This document shows, one piece after another, positions 1 through 7,720 of a stretch of DNA of 8,110 bases. The DNA comes from an uncultured Thermoleophilia bacterium. Its GTDB lineage: Bacteria; Actinomycetota; Thermoleophilia; UBA2241. A program made the position numbers and the translations under genes. The first letter of the stretch is position 1. Every line of letters starts with the position of its first letter. The stretch spans positions 1 through 8,110 of the forward strand of contig CAIXSE010000040.1 of NCBI GenBank assembly GCA_903921965.1. The letters run 5' to 3'. Under the pieces are notes generated by a model. It ran no database searches. It worked only from the letters and a program-made list of their open reading frames with translations, and was not told where the DNA came from.

Positions 1-105
1 GAGCTGGCGCGGAGCTGGGGCATGGACGCCGGCTTCGGCCGCGGGACGAAGGGCATCCACGTGGCCTCGTTCATCGTGGAGACCCTGCGCGAGCGCGGGA
101 TGTGA
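1..105 (+). CDS. kamE: C-terminal end of a B12-dependent aminomutase subunit, probably lysine 5,6-aminomutase beta (KamE)
   Basis: Only the last 34 codons are present, open at the left edge and ending in TGA at 103-105. The peptide contains DAGFGRGTKGIHVASFIVETL. It resembles, from memory, the end of the Rossmann-type cobalamin-binding domain of KamE, where an ELGYDAGFGPG-type segment is followed by a hydrophobic helix running to the C-terminus. KamDE uses adenosylcobalamin and PLP to move the terminal amino group of lysine or beta-lysine in lysine fermentation. D-ornithine 4,5-aminomutase (OraE) has a related B12 domain, so 34 residues cannot settle the substrate. The MutL-like ATPase downstream supports an aminomutase. 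The family is fairly secure, the exact enzyme less so. Confidence 0.7.
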   Translation, partial: ELARSWGMDAGFGRGTKGIHVASFIVETLRERGM

Positions 106-145
106 CACTGCGAGGCCCGCGCCCGACCGGCGCGCCGGCGCGGCA

Positions 146-181
146 CCGTGGACGGCCGACCGCGAGGTCGGCCGTCCACGG
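146..181 (+). terminator. Strong hairpin after kamE, possible transcription terminator
   Basis: Positions 146-161 pair without mismatch with 166-181, giving a 16-bp stem closed by the loop GCGA, a GNRA tetraloop. It begins 41 bases after the kamE stop. No T-run follows, so this is not a classical intrinsic terminator. Terminators without a U-tract and RNA-protecting 3' hairpins are both discussed for high-GC actinobacteria. The structure is certain; its role as terminator or 3'-end stabiliser is inferred. Confidence 0.6.
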
Positions 182-367
182 GCGGCTCCCCGGCCGTGGC
201 GGAGCGCGCCCTCGGCCGGTCACGGTGATGGCGCCCGCTGGGCCCGGTCCGCCGCCCCGGTCGTTCCGGTCGTGCACACCCTGGGGAGCGGATCTGAGGA
301 GCCGCTGTGGGCCGCCCGAGGGGAACCTGCGCGCCTCGCGGCGAATGAGAGGGGCGGCGCCGCGGAC

Positions 368-397
368 TTGAGGCATCGGGCTCCGCCTGCCGATACA
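368..397 (+). promoter_or_regulatory. Candidate sigma70-type promoter for the membrane protein-mutL operon
   Basis: TTGAGG at 368-373 and GATACA at 392-397 are separated by 18 bp and fit a -35/-10 pair (4 of 6 matches to TTGACA and about 4 of 6 to TATAAT). Transcription would start near 404, leaving a leader of about 25 nt before the ATG at 429. The elements are the most AT-rich spots in this gap. This is motif matching only. Confidence 0.35.
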
Positions 398-428
398 CCG
401 CGCAGACACCGAGCGGATGGGGGAGCAC

Positions 429-926
429 ATGGCACGTGCGTTCATGATCCTGACGTACATCTTCGGCGGCGGCGGTATCGCGCTCGCCTTCTACTTCCTG
501 AGCAGTCCCGGGCGTCACGAGGACGAGGCCATGCTCGTCCTCACGGTGGCGCTGTGCGTGGTCGTCGGGGGACTCAGCTGGGTCCGGCACTTCCTCCTCT
601 GGAAGGGCGACTCCAGGGCGCTCGGCATCCAGGAGCAGACGCCGTTCTTCCACTGGGAGGTCGGCTTCGCCAACGGCGCCTTCGCGCTCGCCGGCCTGCT
701 CGCGGTGGTGCTCGGGTGGGGAGTGGAGGCGATGGCGGCTGTGGTGCTCGCCTACACCTTCTACCTGCTCCAGGCGGCGCTCCTGCACGGCTGGCGTTAC
801 TTCAGCGGGCAGAGCCGCACGCCCGCCCGCCTGTGGGGCTCGTTCGTCGGACTAGGCGCCATGTGCGTCCTGGTCATCGTCGCGACGGTGATGGCGCTGT
901 CCTCGGCCGACAAGCTGCTGCTCTGA
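429..926 (+). CDS. Small multi-pass membrane protein of unknown function (DUF6790-like)
   Basis: The 165-residue product is mostly hydrophobic, with likely membrane segments near residues 5-24, 35-57, 78-98, 102-121 and 137-157, and no signal peptide cleavage site. Before the third segment lies the motif PFFHWEVGFAN (72-82). It recalls the PFQ-EVGFAN signature I associate with DUF6790 membrane proteins; this is from memory and unverified. The ATG at 429 was chosen because a purine-rich GGGGGAG stretch (419-425) lies just upstream. An in-frame ATG at 417 would add four residues but has no clear ribosome binding site. The stop is four bases before the mutL-like start, so the two are almost certainly cotranscribed. 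No catalytic residues are evident, and any role in aminomutase upkeep, amino acid uptake or cobalamin supply is only association. Confidence 0.8.
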   Translation: MARAFMILTYIFGGGGIALAFYFLSSPGRHEDEAMLVLTVALCVVVGGLSWVRHFLLWKGDSRALGIQEQTPFFHWEVGFANGAFALAGLLAVVLGWGVEAMAAVVLAYTFYLLQAALLHGWRYFSGQSRTPARLWGSFVGLGAMCVLVIVATVMALSSADKLLL

Positions 927-930
927 GGCG

Positions 931-2292
931 GTGCGGGATGCGAGCTCAGGGTTGAGCACCGCCGTCGACGCTCTGGTCGCCGAGATCGGCTCGACCACGA
1001 CCGTGGTCTCGGCGTTCGACGGCCTGCGCGGCTGGCCGCAGGCGACGCCGCGGCTCGTGGGCCAGGGCGTCGCCGCAACGACCGTCGCAGCCGGTGACGT
1101 CACGCTCGGGCTCGGCGAGGCGCGGGCCCGGCTCGAGGATGCCGCAGGCCCGCTCGAGCCGGGCGTGACGCTCGCCACAAGCTCGGCGGCCGGCGGATTG
1201 CGCATGACCGTGCACGGCCTCACGCAGAAGATGACGGCCATGGCCGCGCGCGAGGCCGCGCTCGGGGCCGGCGCGGTCGTGATGTTCCAGACCGCCGGCC
1301 GCCTGCGCGACCGCGACCTCCGGCGGGTCGAGGAGGTCGCCCCGAGCCTCGTCCTGCTTGCCGGGGGCGTCGAAGGCGGGGACTGCGACACCGTGCTGCA
1401 CAACGCCGAGCGCCTGGCGGGGCTCGGCATCAGGCCCATCGTCGTCTACGCCGGCAACTCCGTCGTCTGCGCCGACGCGCAGGAGGTGCTCGAGCGGGCC
1501 GGCTTCACGGTCCGCCTCACCGCCAACGTGTACCCGGCCATCGACGAGCTGGACATCGTGCCGGCCCGCGCGGTCATCCACGACGCGTTCGAGGAACACA
1601 TCGTCCACGCGCCGGGCATGGAGCGCATCGGCGAGCTCGTGGACGGCGGGATCCTCCCGACGCCCGGAGCCGTGCTCATCGCGGCCGAACTGCTCGCGTC
1701 CGCCGTGGGCGACCTCGTGGTGGTCGACGTCGGCGGCGCCACCACCGACGTGCACTCGGTCACCGACGGCAGTCCCGAACTGGCGCCGCTCATGACCGAG
1801 CCGCAACCGCACAGCAAACGCACGGTCGAGGGCGACCTCGGCACCTACGTGAGCGCGCCGCACGTCGTGGAGATGCTGGCGGCGCAGGAGCGGCCGGTGC
1901 GCCTGCCGCCGGCGCTGCCGCGCACGCCCGAGGAGGTCGCGGCGGCGCTCACGCTGACGCACTTCGCCACGGTGACCGCCGTGCAGCGCCACGCCGGCGA
2001 GCTCACGGCGCTGTACACCCCGTCCGGAAGGCAGACCGTGGCGCGCGGCCGCGACCTGACGGCCTGCCGCCTCGTGATCGGGACCGGCGGCGCCCTCACC
2101 CGCCTGCCCGGCGGTGAGGGCGTCCTGGCGGACGCGCGCGCCAGGGACGCGGGCGGGCAGCGCCTGCTGCCCCCGCCGGACGCGCGCGTCGCCCTCGACC
2201 GCGACTACGTCTTCGCCTGCTGCGGCGCCCTGCTGTCGCGCTTCGACCCCGGGGCTGTCCTGACCTTGCTGCGCGCCAGCTGCTGCCTCTGA
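931..2292 (+). CDS. mutL: MutL/GlmL-family ASKHA ATPase, probable B12-mutase reactivation or chaperone protein
   Basis: The product is 453 residues, close to the usual size of glutamate mutase-associated MutL/GlmL, which is unrelated to mismatch-repair MutL. The ATPase signatures are in order: the N-terminal phosphate loop VAEIGSTTTVV (residues 16-26), the family-typical LLAGGVEGGD (142-151), the second phosphate motif VVVDVGGATTDVHS (263-276) and the adenosine motif IGTGGALTRLPGG (383-395). It ends in CCGALLSRF and a short Leu/Cys tail. The family lies beside glutamate mutase, ornithine and lysine aminomutase genes and is thought to protect or reactivate the adenosylcobalamin enzyme; biochemical proof is thin. 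Its likely client here is the aminomutase at the left edge. GTG at 931 has GAGG overlapping the upstream stop. TTG at 952, also in frame, is an alternative that would start nearer the usual family N-terminus. Confidence 0.88.
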   Translation: MRDASSGLSTAVDALVAEIGSTTTVVSAFDGLRGWPQATPRLVGQGVAATTVAAGDVTLGLGEARARLEDAAGPLEPGVTLATSSAAGGLRMTVHGLTQKMTAMAAREAALGAGAVVMFQTAGRLRDRDLRRVEEVAPSLVLLAGGVEGGDCDTVLHNAERLAGLGIRPIVVYAGNSVVCADAQEVLERAGFTVRLTANVYPAIDELDIVPARAVIHDAFEEHIVHAPGMERIGELVDGGILPTPGAVLIAAELLASAVGDLVVVDVGGATTDVHSVTDGSPELAPLMTEPQPHSKRTVEGDLGTYVSAPHVVEMLAAQERPVRLPPALPRTPEEVAAALTLTHFATVTAVQRHAGELTALYTPSGRQTVARGRDLTACRLVIGTGGALTRLPGGEGVLADARARDAGGQRLLPPPDARVALDRDYVFACCGALLSRFDPGAVLTLLRASCCL

Positions 2293-2344
2293 CCACGGCC
2301 GGCCCCCGTCGGCGCCGGGCCGCGCGGCGTCCGCCGGGCCGTGG
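2293..2344 (+). terminator. Branched inverted repeat directly after mutL, possible terminator
   Basis: The outer arms CCACGGCC (2293-2300) and GGCCGTGG (2337-2344) pair perfectly. Inside, two further hairpins abut them: 2301-2305 with 2317-2321, and 2325-2328 with 2333-2336 (loop GTCC). Together they form a compact three-way junction beginning at the first base after the stop codon. There is no T-run. It probably marks the 3' end of the mutL transcript, but GC-rich sequence makes chance pairing easy. Confidence 0.4.
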
Positions 2345-2399
2345 CATCCGTCCGCCGGCCGTGTGATGCTTGGGCCGTCCCCGGGCATCCACTGTGCAC

Positions 2400-5300
2400 A
2401 TGACCGACCCGCCAGCACATCCCGCGCTCGCGCCGTTCACGCCGCAGGTCCGCGACTGGTTCGCGCGCGCCTTCGCCGGGCCGACGCCTGCGCAGGCGCA
2501 GGCCTGGCCGGCCATCGCCTCCGGGCGGCACGCGCTCATCGCGGCGCCGACCGGGTCGGGCAAGACGCTGGCGGCGTTCCTGTGGGCGCTCGACCGCTTC
2601 GTCGCCGATCCGCCGCCGCACGACCCGCGGCAGCGGCGGCTCCGCCTCGTCTACGTCTCGCCGCTCAAGGCGCTGGGCTACGACGTCGAGCGCAACCTGC
2701 GCGCACCCCTCAGAGGCATCGGCGCCGACGTGCGCGTCGGCGTCCGCACCGGCGACACCCCCCAGCGCGAGCGCCGCGAGATGCTCAAGGCGCCGCCCGA
2801 CATCCTGATCACCACGCCCGAGTCGCTGTACCTCATGCTCACCTCGCAGGCCCGCGACCTGTTCGCGGGCACCGAGTGGGTCATCGTCGACGAGATCCAC
2901 GCCGTGGCGCAGACCAAGCGCGGCGCCCACCTCGCCGTGACGCTGGAGCGGCTCGCGGAGCAGGCGGGGCGCGACGTGCAGCGCATCGGCCTCTCGGCGA
3001 CCCAGCGGCCGCTCGAGGAGGTGGCGCGCTACCTCGCCGGCCCGCGACGGCAGTGCACCGTCGTCGACGCCGGCGTGCGCAAGCCGCTCGACCTGCGCAT
3101 CCACGTCCCGGTCGAGTCCATGGTCGAGCCCGACGCCCCGCTCGACCTCGAGCACCTGCCCGGGGGCAGCGAGGCCACCAGGCGCAGCATCTGGCCGGCG
3201 ATCTACCCGGAGCTCCTGCGCCTCGTGCGGCAGCACCGTTCCACGCTGGTCTTCGTCAACGACCGGCGCGCGGCGGAGCGCATCGCGCTGCGGCTCAACG
3301 ACCTGGCGGCGCGGGAGGACGAGCAGACGGGCGGCCGGCCGCGCGAGATCGCCCGCGCCCATCACGGTTCTCTCGCGCGCGAGGAGCGCCTGGTCATCGA
3401 GGAGCAGCTCAAGGCCGGCGAGCTGCCCTGCCTGGTCGCCACGTCGTCGCTGGAGCTCGGCATCGACATGGGAGCACTCGACCTCGTCATCCAGGTCGAG
3501 TCGCCGAAGTCGGTGACGCGCGGCCTGCAGCGCATCGGCCGTGCCGGCCACGGCGTCGGTGAGGTGTCACGCGGGCGCATCTTCCCCAAGTTCCGCGCCG
3601 ACCTCGTCGAGTGCGCCGTCGTCGCGCGGCGCATGCGCGAGGGCCTGATCGAGACGACGGTGGTGCCACGCAACCCGCTCGACGTCCTCGCCCAGCAGGT
3701 GGTGGCCATCGCCGCGAGCGCCGGCGACGACGGCGTGAGCGTCGCCGAGCTGCACGACCTGGTGCGGCGCACGTGGACGTACGCCGACCTCGAGCTGCGC
3801 CAGCTCGAGAACGTGCTCGACATGCTCGACGGCCGCTACCCGTCGCGAGAGTTCGCCGAGCTGCGGCCGCGGCTGGTCTGGGACCGCATCGCCGGGACGC
3901 TGCGCGCCCGCCCCGGCGCCCGTGCCCTCGCGGTCGCCAACGCCGGCACGATCCCCGATCGCGGGCTGTTCAGCGTCAACCTCCCCGACGGGCGGCGCGT
4001 CGGCGAGCTCGACGAGGAGATGGTCTACGAGGCCCGGACCGGCCAGACGTTTCTGCTGGGCGCCACCTCGTGGCGCATCGAGCAGATCACCCGCGACCGC
4101 GTCGTCGTCACCCCGGCGCCGGGCGTCCCGGGCGCCGTTCCGTTCTGGCACGGCGAGAGCGTCGGGCGGCCGCGCGAGCTCGGCGAGGCCATCGGGGCCT
4201 TCACGCGCTGGGCCGTCCGTCAGGACGAGGACACGCTGGCCGGCGAGTACGACCTCGACCAGCTCGCGGCCCGCAACCTTCTGGCTTTCCTGCGCGAGCA
4301 GGAGGCCGCGACCGGCGTCGTGCCGTCCGATCGCACGCTGGTCGCGGAACGCTTCCGCGACGAGATCGGCGACTGGCGGCTGTGCCTGCTCTCTCCGTAC
4401 GGCGGCCGTGTGCACGCCGCCTGGGCGCTCGCACTCTCGGCGCGCATCCGCGACACCTTCGGGCTCGAGGCCGACGCCATCTGGTCGGACGACGGCGTCA
4501 TCGTCCACCTCCCCGACGCCGACGACCCGCCCGGGGCCGAGCTGCTGCTCGTCGAGCCGGACGAGGCCGAGGAGCTCGTCGTCGACGAGCTCGGCGCGAG
4601 CGCGCTCTTCGGGGCGCGCTTCCGCGAGAACGCCGCGCGCGCCCTGCTCATCCCGCGCGCCCATCCGGGGCGGCGCACGCCGCTGTGGCAGCAGCGGCTC
4701 AAGGCGCAGTCGCTGCTTGAGGTGGCGCGCCGGTACCCGCAGTTCCCCGTCGTCCTCGAGACGTACCGGGAGTGCCTGCGCGACGTGCTCGACGTGCCGG
4801 GTCTGGTCGAGCTGCTGCGCGGCCTGCACACGCGCGAGCTGGGACTCGTGGAGGTCGAGACGCGGTCGGCGTCGCCGTTCGCCTCGTCGCTGCTCTTCGA
4901 CTACGTGGCGACGTACATGTACGAGGGCGACACACCGGCCGCGGAGCGGCGCGCCGTCGCCCTCGCCCTCGACAAGGACCTGCTCCGCGAGCTCCTCGGA
5001 CAGGAGGAGCTCCGCGACCTCATCGACCCCGGAGCGCTCGAGCAGGTCGAGGACGACCTGCAGTACCGCTCCGAGCCGCTGCGCGCGCGGAGCGCCGACG
5101 CGCTGCACGACGTGCTCCGGCGCGTCGGCGACCTCACCGCCGCCGAGCTGGCGGAGCGGGCCGAGCCGCCATCAGCCGTGCCGGGCTGGCTGGCGCGCCT
5201 CGACGACGAGCGCCGCGCTGTGCGCGCCCGCGTCGGCGGCGAGGAGCGCTGGTTCGCGTCCGAAGACGCCGGGCTGTACCGCGACGCCCTCGGCGTCGTC

Positions 5301-6863
5301 CCGCCCGGCGGCCTGCCCGAGGTCTTCCTCGACGATGTGCCCGACGCCATGGCGCAGCTCCTCGCGCGCTTTGCGCGGACGCACGGCCCCTTCGAGGGCG
5401 GGGAGGTGCGCCGGCGGTTCGGCCTCGACGCCGGCCCGGCTCTGGCCCTGCTCGAACGCTCCGGCGCTCTGGTGCGCGGCGAGCTGCGTCCGCTGGGCAC
5501 CGAGCGCGAGTGGTGCGACCCGGACGTGCTTCGTCGGCTGCGACGCGCCTCGCTCGCCGTGCTGCGCAAAGAGATCGAGCCGGTCGGCCAGGAGGCCCTC
5601 GCGCGCTTCGTGCCCGCCTGGCAGGGCGTCGACCGCTTCGCGCCGCCGGGGGCCGGCGTCGGGCGGCTGCGGGACGTGCTGGCGTCCCTGCAAGGCCTGC
5701 CGCTGTCGCCGGAGGCCTGGGAGAAGGACGTGCTGCCGCGCCGCATGGGCGCCTACTCACAGTACTGGCTCGACGAGCTCTGCGCGGCGGGTGAGGTGGT
5801 GTGGGTCGGCGCCGCCCCGCTCGGAGGGCGCAGGGGACGGGTCGCCCTGTACTTCCGCGACGACGCGCCCCTGCTCGGCCCGCCGCCGGTCCGCCCGGAG
5901 CGGCCGTCCGGTGAGCTGCACGACGTGCTCCGGGCACGGCTCGCCGGCGGGGCCTGCTTCTTCACCGACCTGCTGCTCGACCATCCCGAGGCCGGCGCCG
6001 AAGCGCTGCGCGAGGCGCTGTGGGACCTCGTCTGGGCCGGCGAGGTGACGAACGACGCCTTCGCGCCCTTACGCGCGCGAGAAACCAAGACCGCCGGCAG
6101 GGCGCCTGTGAGCTCGGCGATCGGGATCCCATCCGCGTCGTCTGCCGGCCTCTCCGGTAGCCGTGCGGGGTCGGGCCGCTTCCGGCGGCGTGCCCGAGGC
6201 GTCCCGCCGCTGCAGGGCCGCTGGTCGCTCAGCGGCGAGCTCTTCCGGGGCGCGCCCGACCCGGAGGCCCGGCGGCGCGCCTGGGCCGAGCTGCTCCTCG
6301 AGCGGTACGGCGTGCTCACGCGCGAGCTGGTACGCGCCGAGGGCTTCCCGGGAGGTTTCGGCGCGCTGTACCCGGCGCTGTCCGCGCTGGAGACGCTGGG
6401 AGCAGCGCGGCGCGGCTACTTCGTCGAGGGGCTCGGCGGCGCCCAGTTCGCCCTGCCCGGCGCCGTCGAGCGCCTGCGCGCGCAGGAGGACGCTGCGGAG
6501 GCCGCGCTCGTCGTCGCGGTGAGCGATCCGGCGCAGCTGTACGGCGCCGGCCTGCGCTGGCCCGACCCGGACGTCAAGCCGCCGGCGCGCCGCGGCGGCG
6601 TGGAGCTCGTCACGGTCGGCGGCAGGCCGGCGCTCTCCGTGAACCCGCGCGGTCACGCGCTGCACGTGCTGGGCCGGCCCCGGGACGTGCAGCCGGCCCT
6701 GCGGGCCCTGGCTGCGGCCGTCCGCGCCGGCCGCCTCAAGCGTCTCGTCATCCGCACGGTCGACGGCGATCCCGCCGGGCGCGGACCCTTCGCCGCCGAC
6801 TTCGTCGCCGCCGGCTTCCGCCGCGGCCTCGACGACTTCTCCCTCGAGGCCGGCGGTGCCTGA
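2400..6863 (+). CDS. lhr: ATP-dependent helicase Lhr, full length (core plus C-terminal domain)
   Basis: This 1487-residue superfamily 2 helicase has the size of mycobacterial Lhr, a 3'-to-5' single-strand translocase that unwinds RNA:DNA hybrids and is induced by DNA damage. Visible motifs: Q-like region PTPAQAQAWP near 27-36, Walker A APTGSGKT (49-56), DEIH (164-167), SAT (199-201), second RecA domain with STLVFVNDRRAAERIA from 281, SSLELGIDMG (349-358) and QRIGRAGH (377-384). Winged-helix and beta-barrel parts of the Lhr core follow, including GTIPDRGLF (516-524) and ATSWRIE with W558, which likely corresponds to the DNA-stacking Trp of the mycobacterial enzyme. The C-terminal region, with RYGVLTREL and ALETLGAARRGYFVEGL, fits the tandem winged helices likened to AlkZ/YcaQ. 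A Ser/Gly/Arg-rich linker spans about 1225-1275. ATG at 2400 fits the family N-terminus better than the upstream TTG at 2370; neither has a good ribosome binding site, so leaderless translation is possible. Confidence 0.95.
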   Translation: MTDPPAHPALAPFTPQVRDWFARAFAGPTPAQAQAWPAIASGRHALIAAPTGSGKTLAAFLWALDRFVADPPPHDPRQRRLRLVYVSPLKALGYDVERNLRAPLRGIGADVRVGVRTGDTPQRERREMLKAPPDILITTPESLYLMLTSQARDLFAGTEWVIVDEIHAVAQTKRGAHLAVTLERLAEQAGRDVQRIGLSATQRPLEEVARYLAGPRRQCTVVDAGVRKPLDLRIHVPVESMVEPDAPLDLEHLPGGSEATRRSIWPAIYPELLRLVRQHRSTLVFVNDRRAAERIALRLNDLAAREDEQTGGRPREIARAHHGSLAREERLVIEEQLKAGELPCLVATSSLELGIDMGALDLVIQVESPKSVTRGLQRIGRAGHGVGEVSRGRIFPKFRADLVECAVVARRMREGLIETTVVPRNPLDVLAQQVVAIAASAGDDGVSVAELHDLVRRTWTYADLELRQLENVLDMLDGRYPSREFAELRPRLVWDRIAGTLRARPGARALAVANAGTIPDRGLFSVNLPDGRRVGELDEEMVYEARTGQTFLLGATSWRIEQITRDRVVVTPAPGVPGAVPFWHGESVGRPRELGEAIGAFTRWAVRQDEDTLAGEYDLDQLAARNLLAFLREQEAATGVVPSDRTLVAERFRDEIGDWRLCLLSPYGGRVHAAWALALSARIRDTFGLEADAIWSDDGVIVHLPDADDPPGAELLLVEPDEAEELVVDELGASALFGARFRENAARALLIPRAHPGRRTPLWQQRLKAQSLLEVARRYPQFPVVLETYRECLRDVLDVPGLVELLRGLHTRELGLVEVETRSASPFASSLLFDYVATYMYEGDTPAAERRAVALALDKDLLRELLGQEELRDLIDPGALEQVEDDLQYRSEPLRARSADALHDVLRRVGDLTAAELAERAEPPSAVPGWLARLDDERRAVRARVGGEERWFASEDAGLYRDALGVVPPGGLPEVFLDDVPDAMAQLLARFARTHGPFEGGEVRRRFGLDAGPALALLERSGALVRGELRPLGTEREWCDPDVLRRLRRASLAVLRKEIEPVGQEALARFVPAWQGVDRFAPPGAGVGRLRDVLASLQGLPLSPEAWEKDVLPRRMGAYSQYWLDELCAAGEVVWVGAAPLGGRRGRVALYFRDDAPLLGPPPVRPERPSGELHDVLRARLAGGACFFTDLLLDHPEAGAEALREALWDLVWAGEVTNDAFAPLRARETKTAGRAPVSSAIGIPSASSAGLSGSRAGSGRFRRRARGVPPLQGRWSLSGELFRGAPDPEARRRAWAELLLERYGVLTRELVRAEGFPGGFGALYPALSALETLGAARRGYFVEGLGGAQFALPGAVERLRAQEDAAEAALVVAVSDPAQLYGAGLRWPDPDVKPPARRGGVELVTVGGRPALSVNPRGHALHVLGRPRDVQPALRALAAAVRAGRLKRLVIRTVDGDPAGRGPFAADFVAAGFRRGLDDFSLEAGGA

Positions 6864-7641
6864 GGGCGACACCCTGCACCGCGCCGCGCTCCAGGTTGGG
6901 GCGGTGCTCACGGGGCACGTCCCCGACGCGGTGCTCACACCGCACCCGCGGATCGCGCGCGACCGCTGGCCCGAGCGCTTGGGCGGGCGCCGCGTCGAGG
7001 CCGTCGAGGCGCGCGGCAAGCACCTGCTGCTGCACTTCGAGGGCGGTCTCGCGATCCACTCGCACCTGCGCATGACCGGAGCGTGGCGGGTGCTCGGGCG
7101 CGGGCAGCGCTGGCCGCGGTCGCCGCGCTCGGCGTGGCTCGTGCTCAAGTGCGGCGAGCACGAGGTCGTGCAGTTCGGCGGCCCGGTGCTTGAGTTCATG
7201 ACCGAGGCGCGCGTGCGCAGCGACCCGCGCCTCGCGCGGCTCGGCCCCGATCTCGTCGCGGAGCCACCTTTCGACGAGGCCCTGTTCCTTCGCCGCCTGC
7301 GTGAAGACGACCAGACGCGGACGCTGGGCGACGTGCTGCTGGACCAGCACGTGGTGGCCGGCATCGGCAACATCTGGAAGTCGGAGGGCTGCTGGCTTGC
7401 GCGCATCGACCCGTGGCGCCGGATCTCCGAGGTGAGCGACCGCGAGGCGCTCGCCCTCGTCTCCGGCGTGCGGCCCCTCATGCAGGAGTCTGCGCGCCAC
7501 GGACACGGCGGCATCGCTCGCAAGGTGTACGGAAGGACCGGGGCGCCGTGCCTGCGGTGCGGCGCCCCGGCTCTCATCCAGGCACGCTCCCAGGGCGACG
7601 ACGCGCGAACGACATACTGGTGCGCGCGCTGTCAAGCGTGA
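6856..7641 (+). CDS. nei: Fpg/Nei-family DNA glycosylase/AP lyase (Nei2-like)
   Basis: The 261-residue enzyme would remove oxidised bases in base excision repair and cleave the abasic site. After Met removal the chain starts PEGDT, giving the catalytic Pro2 and Glu3. Lys55 in ARGKHLLLHF matches the family's conserved lysine, HLRMTG (70-75) supplies the void-filling Met73, and the H2TH motif runs about 156-177 with GIGNIWKSE containing the phosphate-binding Asn172. The zinc finger is C232-x2-C235-x20-C256-x2-C259 with Arg251 in the beta hairpin, so nothing essential is missing. PEGDT rather than PELPE favours Nei over Fpg. The GTG start at 6856 is fixed by the catalytic Pro2 and lies inside the last codons of lhr (8-nt overlap), implying translational coupling. 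Mycobacteria also pair lhr with nei. Which lesions it prefers cannot be read from sequence. Confidence 0.95.
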   Translation: MPEGDTLHRAALQVGAVLTGHVPDAVLTPHPRIARDRWPERLGGRRVEAVEARGKHLLLHFEGGLAIHSHLRMTGAWRVLGRGQRWPRSPRSAWLVLKCGEHEVVQFGGPVLEFMTEARVRSDPRLARLGPDLVAEPPFDEALFLRRLREDDQTRTLGDVLLDQHVVAGIGNIWKSEGCWLARIDPWRRISEVSDREALALVSGVRPLMQESARHGHGGIARKVYGRTGAPCLRCGAPALIQARSQGDDARTTYWCARCQA

Positions 7642-7658
7642 GGTCGCGGCGGTCGCGC

Positions 7659-7689
7659 TTGCGGTCCGGGGACCGGCTCGTGATACAGT
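7659..7689 (+). promoter_or_regulatory. Candidate extended -10 promoter
   Basis: TGATACAGT at 7681-7689 fits the extended -10 pattern TGnTAnnnT exactly. TTGCGG at 7659-7664 could be a weak -35, but the spacer to TACAGT is 19 bp, longer than usual. Transcription would start around 7696. It would drive the downstream leader or an independent small RNA. Confidence 0.4.
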
Positions 7690-7720
7690 TCCACCCCAAC
7701 AGTAAGGAAGTCCGTGGCAG

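Larger units (their letters stand above)
106..428. other. Intergenic region between kamE and the membrane-protein gene
   Basis: These 323 bp hold a strong hairpin just after the kamE stop and a promoter-like pair near the right end, both listed separately. The middle, about 182-367, shows no ribosome binding site followed by a plausible protein. The ORFs crossing it translate to Arg/Pro/Ala-rich peptides typical of GC-rich noncoding frames. I looked for cobalamin, glycine and c-di-AMP riboswitch core motifs, because the neighbours are B12-linked, and saw none. Confidence 0.6.

Noticed and set aside
272..955. 227-residue open frame covering the membrane-protein gene
   Set aside because: It is out of phase with the strongly hydrophobic frame at 429-926 and yields an Arg/Ala-rich peptide with no motif.
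946..2418. 490-residue open frame on the - strand opposite mutL
   Set aside because: It is Arg/Gly/Ala-rich with no recognisable motif. The + strand frame carries complete ASKHA ATPase motifs, so this is a GC-rich antisense shadow.
3567..5108. 513-residue open frame on the - strand opposite lhr
   Set aside because: It lies wholly within the Lhr coding region, whose + frame shows all helicase motifs. The antisense product is low-complexity.
3922..6048. 708-residue open frame on the + strand in another phase of lhr
   Set aside because: Its translation is Ser/Arg/Pro-rich without domains, typical of a shifted frame in GC-rich coding DNA.
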